Assembly (NCBI RefSeq): GCF_000315055.1
Contig: NZ_BAER01000024.1
Coordinates: 114,688 to 178,687, forward strand
Reading direction: 5' to 3'
Source: Paraglaciecola polaris LMG 21857
GTDB lineage: Bacteria; Pseudomonadota; Gammaproteobacteria; Enterobacterales; Alteromonadaceae
DNA length: 64,000 nt
The notes under the pieces are model-generated. The model had not been told where the DNA came from and made no database searches. It worked only from the letters and a program-made list of their open reading frames with translations. The position numbers and the translations under genes are program-made. Positions within the stretch are counted from its first letter, which is position 1. Each line of letters starts with the position of its first letter. Of this stretch, positions 60,630 through 64,000 are shown in pieces.

Positions 60630-61122
60630 TTATTGATGAGTTCGCGCATCAAAAAATGTGTTGTACATTTCACTGTGTGCGAAAGCTTGTTGAGCTTGTT
60701 CCAAATTTTTGATGGTGATATCAATATTCGTAATTGCTGAAAGCGTTTGGTTGTCTAAAGTGTTTTGTAATACCGTATTGAGGGTATTGTTTGGCAATAC
60801 AGAACGTAAATTAAACTCGTCTTTGCCTAAAAAATTCAGGTCTTGGGGGGATTGAAAATAAGAATGGGACGTTAACTCTCCGTTTCTAAAGATACTTTTC
60901 TGAAAGTTAATATCTACCACAACACCATTACCTAATACAAAAACCGCCACGAAGGGAAGAAAGTGTTGAGTCTGTTACTGCTTGCCAATGAGAAAAGTCG
61001 CCGATACCAGTGGCCATAACATCCGATTCTTGTTTAGCTTCAACGAGTATAGGCAGTGAGAGCAAAGAACAAATTAATGTTTTATAAAGTATTCTTGGTG
61101 TAAGCGAGAGAGAAATATTCAT
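60630..61122 (-). pseudogene. Fap-locus secreted protein with double-glycine-like motif, frameshifted
   Basis: Two overlapping frames: 61122-60928 (signal peptide MNISLSLTPRILYKTLICSL, ending LSSLRGGFCIR) and 60950-60630 (from a GTG). Dropping one base from the run of five A at 60939-60943 (five T on the coding strand) joins them as DSTLSSLRGGFVLGNGVVVDIN, giving about 163 residues. The repaired protein has a Sec signal, a short acidic stretch, LSSLRGGF and a beta-rich NGVVVDINFQKSIF region. TLSSLRGG resembles the double-glycine sites cut by C39 peptidases, and the neighbour is a C39 peptidase. Identity with FapA or FapE is possible but I cannot confirm it. The frameshift may be sequence error. 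Confidence 0.7.
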
Positions 61123-61137
61123 TGGATATCCCTAAAC

Positions 61138-61809
61138 TTAAAAGTCGACACTTGATGGCTGTAAAACGTTGAACAACCCTAAGCTGGCATGGTCAATTGC
61201 TAAACCCAAGTTTGCCCGAATCTGATGATCCCATTGTTGGTCATTTATATAGTGATTTGCCGCAATTTCTTTGCGGTCTTGAATGACAAAAAGAATTCTA
61301 TTCCCCCACATTTCTTCAAATTTGGTTTTCTTTATGGATTTCAAACCAATCGCCGGATCACCCACCAATACCGCATCGTCAGTGCTGCCTTTAATGATGA
61401 CAAAATGCATGTAACCATTGTTGTTAATGATAGTAATTGCAGGCACTTGTGCACTAGACAGTTGCTGTAAGCTGATCTTGAAACCATTTGCATGATATCC
61501 GCGGCGCGACAAATAATGCTTCATGTCTAGCAATGAGAAGCCCTGGTGTTTAATCTTCTCTTGATTACCGTGTTCAAACATATCTTTAAATACATTCAGT
61601 TCATTAACTACGTCGTCATAGTGAAATGAAAGTAAGCTAGCAAGTGTCGCAGAGCCACAGCTAAAATCGTATTTTTGCTTATAAATTGTTTTAAATCGTT
61701 GCTCAGCAATACTGGATACTTTAATGGAGTATTGCCCGCCAAAACTAACAACACCACCAGAAACTGAACGACAAATTAGTAGTGTTGTTATCAGTATAAA
61801 AAGTCTCAT
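61138..61809 (-). CDS. C39-family cysteine peptidase, FapD-like
   Basis: 223 residues with an N-terminal signal peptide (MRLFILITTLLICRSVSGG), so periplasmic. Catalytic residues of peptidase C39: Cys in YDFSCGSATLASLL, His in NGYMHFVIIKG and Asp in VLVGDPAIGLK. FapD of Pseudomonas is a periplasmic C39-like protease required for Fap amyloid secretion and the gene is between subunit genes here too. ABC-transporter domains usual in bacteriocin-type C39 enzymes are absent, as in FapD. The gene is 15 bases upstream of the frameshifted fap-locus gene and 19 bases downstream of the small FapB-like gene. Confidence 0.87.
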   Translation of the reverse strand: MRLFILITTLLICRSVSGGVVSFGGQYSIKVSSIAEQRFKTIYKQKYDFSCGSATLASLLSFHYDDVVNELNVFKDMFEHGNQEKIKHQGFSLLDMKHYLSRRGYHANGFKISLQQLSSAQVPAITIINNNGYMHFVIIKGSTDDAVLVGDPAIGLKSIKKTKFEEMWGNRILFVIQDRKEIAANHYINDQQWDHQIRANLGLAIDHASLGLFNVLQPSSVDF

Positions 61810-61828
61810 ATTTACACCTATTCATCCG

Positions 61829-62176
61829 TTAATTAGGGCTAATAGTGACAGTGATAATGGTTGAGTCTTGGATAATTACATTGTTACCTGTGTTTTGAAT
61901 AATGGAGAACACGCCAGCTGCTTCGCTGAATGAACCCTGACCTATGCTGTTGCTGCCAGTTACACTGTTCGATGCATAATTGTCCGTGAGTACGGCTTCT
62001 AAATGAGTATTATTGGTGATATCGAACACTCCCCCCATTCCTCTTTCCTGTGCTAAATCTTCAAGTAAAACAGGCGATAATTCGTCAATATCGGTTTGTG
62101 CTAGCAGATAGCATGGAGTAAACGTTATTAAGGCAAATAGAGTAAATACCTTGGTATTTTTAAATATTTTCTTCAT
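61829..62176 (-). CDS. Small secreted FapB-like protein
   Basis: 115 residues from ATG 62176 (GGAT precedes; an upstream in-frame start at 62221 would add 15). Signal peptide MKKIFKNTKVFTLFALITFTPCYLLA. The mature part is short: DELSPVLLEDLAQERGMGG, then NTHLEAVLTDNYASNSVTGSNSIGQGSFSEAAGVFSIIQNTGNNVIIQDSTI. The last section resembles the conserved C-terminal amyloid core motif of FapB/FapC (SGI-x-QN-GNN-x-IQ), also found in the 548-residue neighbour. It may nucleate or chaperone fibres; that is inference. No internal repeats. Confidence 0.72.
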   Translation of the reverse strand: MKKIFKNTKVFTLFALITFTPCYLLAQTDIDELSPVLLEDLAQERGMGGVFDITNNTHLEAVLTDNYASNSVTGSNSIGQGSFSEAAGVFSIIQNTGNNVIIQDSTIITVTISPN

Positions 62177-62258
62177 AGCCCGTATCCTTTTTAATAAGTT
62201 GCTGACAATGATTGCCAGCAACTTATATTTCCTTTAAATGAAACCTACATAAAAGCTA

Positions 62259-63905
62259 TTACTGCGGGTTTACATTCACATTTCCCTGGAACGATACTTG
62301 TTGTTGAGCTAAGGCATTATGGCCAAGGTTCTGAACATTTTGGTTAATACCAGCGGTACCATTAAATGTATCAGACATACTATTGTTGCTGGCAATAGTG
62401 GACTGGTTGTCAAAGCTGTAAGTGACATAATTTCCAGTAACTGCGCCGGTTAGGTTTGACTCATTGACACTGTAGGTTGTGGTTGCTACGCCACCGTTGT
62501 TGGCTGCGGATGTCCCCCAGCCTTCAGACCAAGCACTGCTATAGTCGCTGTTGTCGCTGTTATCACTATTATCACTGTTGTCTACTGTCGCTGTGCTGCC
62601 GCCATTTGCTGATGCTCCACCTTCCGCTGCGTTGGCATAGCTGTTGTCGGAATTATTTGAGTTGTCGCTATTATCACTGTTGTCGCTGTTATCAGAATTA
62701 TCCGAGTTGTCACTATTATCTGTACTTGCAGTGCTGCCGCCATTTGCAGAAGCTGCTCCCATAGCATTGGCTTGAGCCATACTATTATCACTGTTATCAC
62801 TGTTATCAACAGATGCGGTGCTGCCACCATTCGCTGCTGCTGAGCCCATTGCACTCGCATTCGCCATACTGTTATCAGAACGATCTGAAGTGGCAGTGCT
62901 TCCATTGTTAGCGGCTGCGTCAGTGGCTGACGCATAGCTATTATCGCTATTATCACTGTTATCTGAATTATCGCTGTTGTCTGAATTATCAGAACGATCA
63001 CTCATGGCTACACTGCCATTGTTTGCAGTGGCCTCAGTACCGGTTGCTGAACTGTTATCACTGCTGTCAGAACTAGAACTGTCGCTATTGTCTGAGTTAT
63101 CAGAATTGTCGCTGTTATCTGAATTATCCGAGCGATCTGTCATGGCCACACTGCCATTGTTAGCGGCGGTGTCGGTGGCAGAGGCATAGCTACCATCGCT
63201 ATTATCGCTGCTGTCGGAATTGTCACTGCTATCTGAATTATCAGAGCTGTCGCTATTATCTGAGCGGTCAGACATGGCTATACTGCCATTGTTAGCGGCT
63301 GAGTCAGTTGATGCAGCTGAACTTCCGTCAGAGTTATCACTGTTATCCGAGTCATCGCTGTTATCAGAGTTGTCGCTGTTATCAGAATTATCCGAGCGGT
63401 CAGACATAGCTAAGCTACCGTTGTTAGCCGCAGAATCAGTTGATGCAGCAGAGCTACCGTCGCTGTTATCGCTGTTATCTGAATCGTCGCTATTGTCAGA
63501 GTTATCGCTGTTATCGGTGGCAGCCATACTTCCGTTGTTAGCAGCTACTTCAGACCCTGACGCTGAACTTCCATCCGAGTTATCACTGTTATCTGAGTCG
63601 TCGCTATTGTCTGAATTATCGCTATTGTCAGTGGCTGCCATACTACCGTTGTTTGCAGCTACCTCTGAACCCGATGCTGAACTTCCATCACTGTTATCTG
63701 ACGAATCAGTGCTGTTATCCGTAGTGGCGCTTGAATTATCGTTTGCGGCAGTTGAGGCATCACCAGTGCTATCTGCGGTTGACGTAGCGGTTTGAGAATC
63801 AGCAGTTTCAGTTGCCGTGTTGGTTGGATCTGCCCATACGCTGGTTGCAGAACCGAGTACGAAAGCCATGCTTGCTACAAGTAAACTCTTATTAAATACT
63901 TTCAT
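62259..63905 (-). CDS. Repetitive D/N/S-rich secreted protein, candidate FapC-type amyloid subunit
   Basis: 548 residues. Signal peptide MKVFNKSLLVASMAFVLGS ending near A25. Residues 26-82 are Thr/Ser/Asp-rich; 83-466 are about ten tandem units of roughly 25-46 residues, each opening with AANNGS or ANGGS, followed by a variable DNSDNSD run and a short Ala/Ser-rich end. Residues 467-548 are conserved, with FNGTAGINQNVQNLGHNALAQQ, which matches the C-terminal motif of Fap fibre proteins. Charge is strongly acidic. It is first in the minus-strand run with the small FapB-like protein, C39 peptidase and frameshifted gene. A clear AAAGGAG ribosome binding site precedes the ATG; the promoter lies in 63906-64000. 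An adhesin or surface-stalk role is possible instead. Confidence 0.8.
   Translation of the reverse strand: MKVFNKSLLVASMAFVLGSATSVWADPTNTATETADSQTATSTADSTGDASTAANDNSSATTDNSTDSSDNSDGSSASGSEVAANNGSMAATDNSDNSDNSDDSDNSDNSDGSSASGSEVAANNGSMAATDNSDNSDNSDDSDNSDNSDGSSAASTDSAANNGSLAMSDRSDNSDNSDNSDNSDDSDNSDNSDGSSAASTDSAANNGSIAMSDRSDNSDSSDNSDSSDNSDSSDNSDGSYASATDTAANNGSVAMTDRSDNSDNSDNSDNSDNSDSSSSDSSDNSSATGTEATANNGSVAMSDRSDNSDNSDNSDNSDNSDNSYASATDAAANNGSTATSDRSDNSMANASAMGSAAANGGSTASVDNSDNSDNSMAQANAMGAASANGGSTASTDNSDNSDNSDNSDNSDNSDNSNNSDNSYANAAEGGASANGGSTATVDNSDNSDNSDNSDYSSAWSEGWGTSAANNGGVATTTYSVNESNLTGAVTGNYVTYSFDNQSTIASNNSMSDTFNGTAGINQNVQNLGHNALAQQQVSFQGNVNVNPQ
62508..63659 (-). repeat. Coding tandem repeat array of the D/N/S protein
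   Basis: Nested repetition: a 9-base Asp-Asn-Ser unit (GATAACAGC-like) iterated 2-8 times, inside higher units of about 75-140 bases beginning with the AANNGS codons. Ten complete higher units plus the start of an eleventh. Codons differ between copies, so many copies are old, but blocks at 63300-63660 are closely similar and look recently duplicated. Copy number could change by slippage or recombination. Confidence 0.85.
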
Positions 63906-64000
63906 CTTTTATGCTCCTTTAAAAAACGATTTGTCGCCATCTAGCGAAATTTACACTGAAAATAGCAACCCTTAAATATTCAAAATATAACCAGAGAAAG

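Noticed and set aside
62508..63659. CRISPR array
   Set aside because: Repeats keep a single open frame, have no constant repeat/unique spacer pattern and no cas genes are nearby.
62477..63795. Long plus-strand frames rich in Leu, Ser and Glu (LLSELSLLSE repeats)
   Set aside because: They are the antisense reading of the D/N/S coding repeat array; they have no ribosome binding site or signal and mirror the repeat period.

Overview
This window looks like chromosome of a marine gammaproteobacterium of the order Alteromonadales, with Glaciecola, Paraglaciecola or Alteromonas as the best guess. The reasons are E. coli-like gene neighbourhoods (lpxH-ppiB-cysS; mltD-gloB-yafS-like), many TonB, lipoprotein and Sec-secreted products, an estimated GC in the low to mid forties, and lifestyle genes for extracellular phosphatases, glucan hydrolases and a Fap-type amyloid. 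The taxonomic call is inference. I see no insertion sequence, prophage or CRISPR array.

Layout. 1-7.8 kb: the 5' part of asnS, two small membrane proteins, a cysteine synthase paralogue divergent from an Lrp-type regulator, an NhaC antiporter and a lipoprotein gamma-glutamyltransferase. 7.1-11.6 kb: a secreted unknown and two tandem alkaline phosphatases (one lipid-anchored, one soluble) behind a three-repeat Pho box. 11.8-14.7 kb: lpxH, ppiB, cysS. 14.8-15.9 kb: a secreted SMP-30-like beta-propeller.

16.2-30.3 kb is the most interesting block. It is one strand-coherent catabolic operon: PrpR-type sigma-54 activator, TonB receptor, CoA-transferase III, HMG-CoA-lyase-like enzyme, HyuA, HyuB, isochorismatase-fold amidase, LeuC, LeuD. 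A good sigma-54 promoter stands before the activator and a second before a VOC-fold gene. Between them lies a perfect 44-bp palindrome holding two copies of TTTCAT-N-ATGAAA, a likely enhancer. The enzymes fit a route in which a C5 imide or lactam is opened (HyuAB), deamidated (amidase) to citraconate, hydrated to (R)-citramalate (LeuCD), activated to citramalyl-CoA (CoA-transferase) and split to acetyl-CoA plus pyruvate (lyase). The substrate is a hypothesis.

30.5-40.5 kb is mostly housekeeping: a secreted VOC protein, mltD, gloB, a methyltransferase, metG, the Mrp/ApbC ATPase, dcd, an AraC regulator, a YHS protein and tRNA-Pro(GGG). 41-46.6 kb is an alpha-glucan set (GH13 lipoprotein, esterase lipoprotein, GH31). 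46.8-58.8 kb is mixed: a frameshifted periplasmic binding protein, an excalibur protein, an HD hydrolase, an RHH protein, an M14 peptidase, a class II aldolase divergent from LysR, a DEAD-box helicase, an MFS exporter, a frameshift-split RluA-family synthase, DoxX and MsrA.

59.2-64 kb is a Fap-like functional amyloid locus: a FapF-like outer-membrane channel on the plus strand, convergent with a minus-strand run of a 548-residue D/N/S repeat protein with a FapC-like C-terminus, a small FapB-like protein, a C39 (FapD-like) peptidase, and a frameshifted gene whose repaired product carries a double-glycine-like motif. Three genes in the window are broken by small indels, each restored by removing 1 or 5 bases. 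Read-level checking should decide between real mutation and sequence error.
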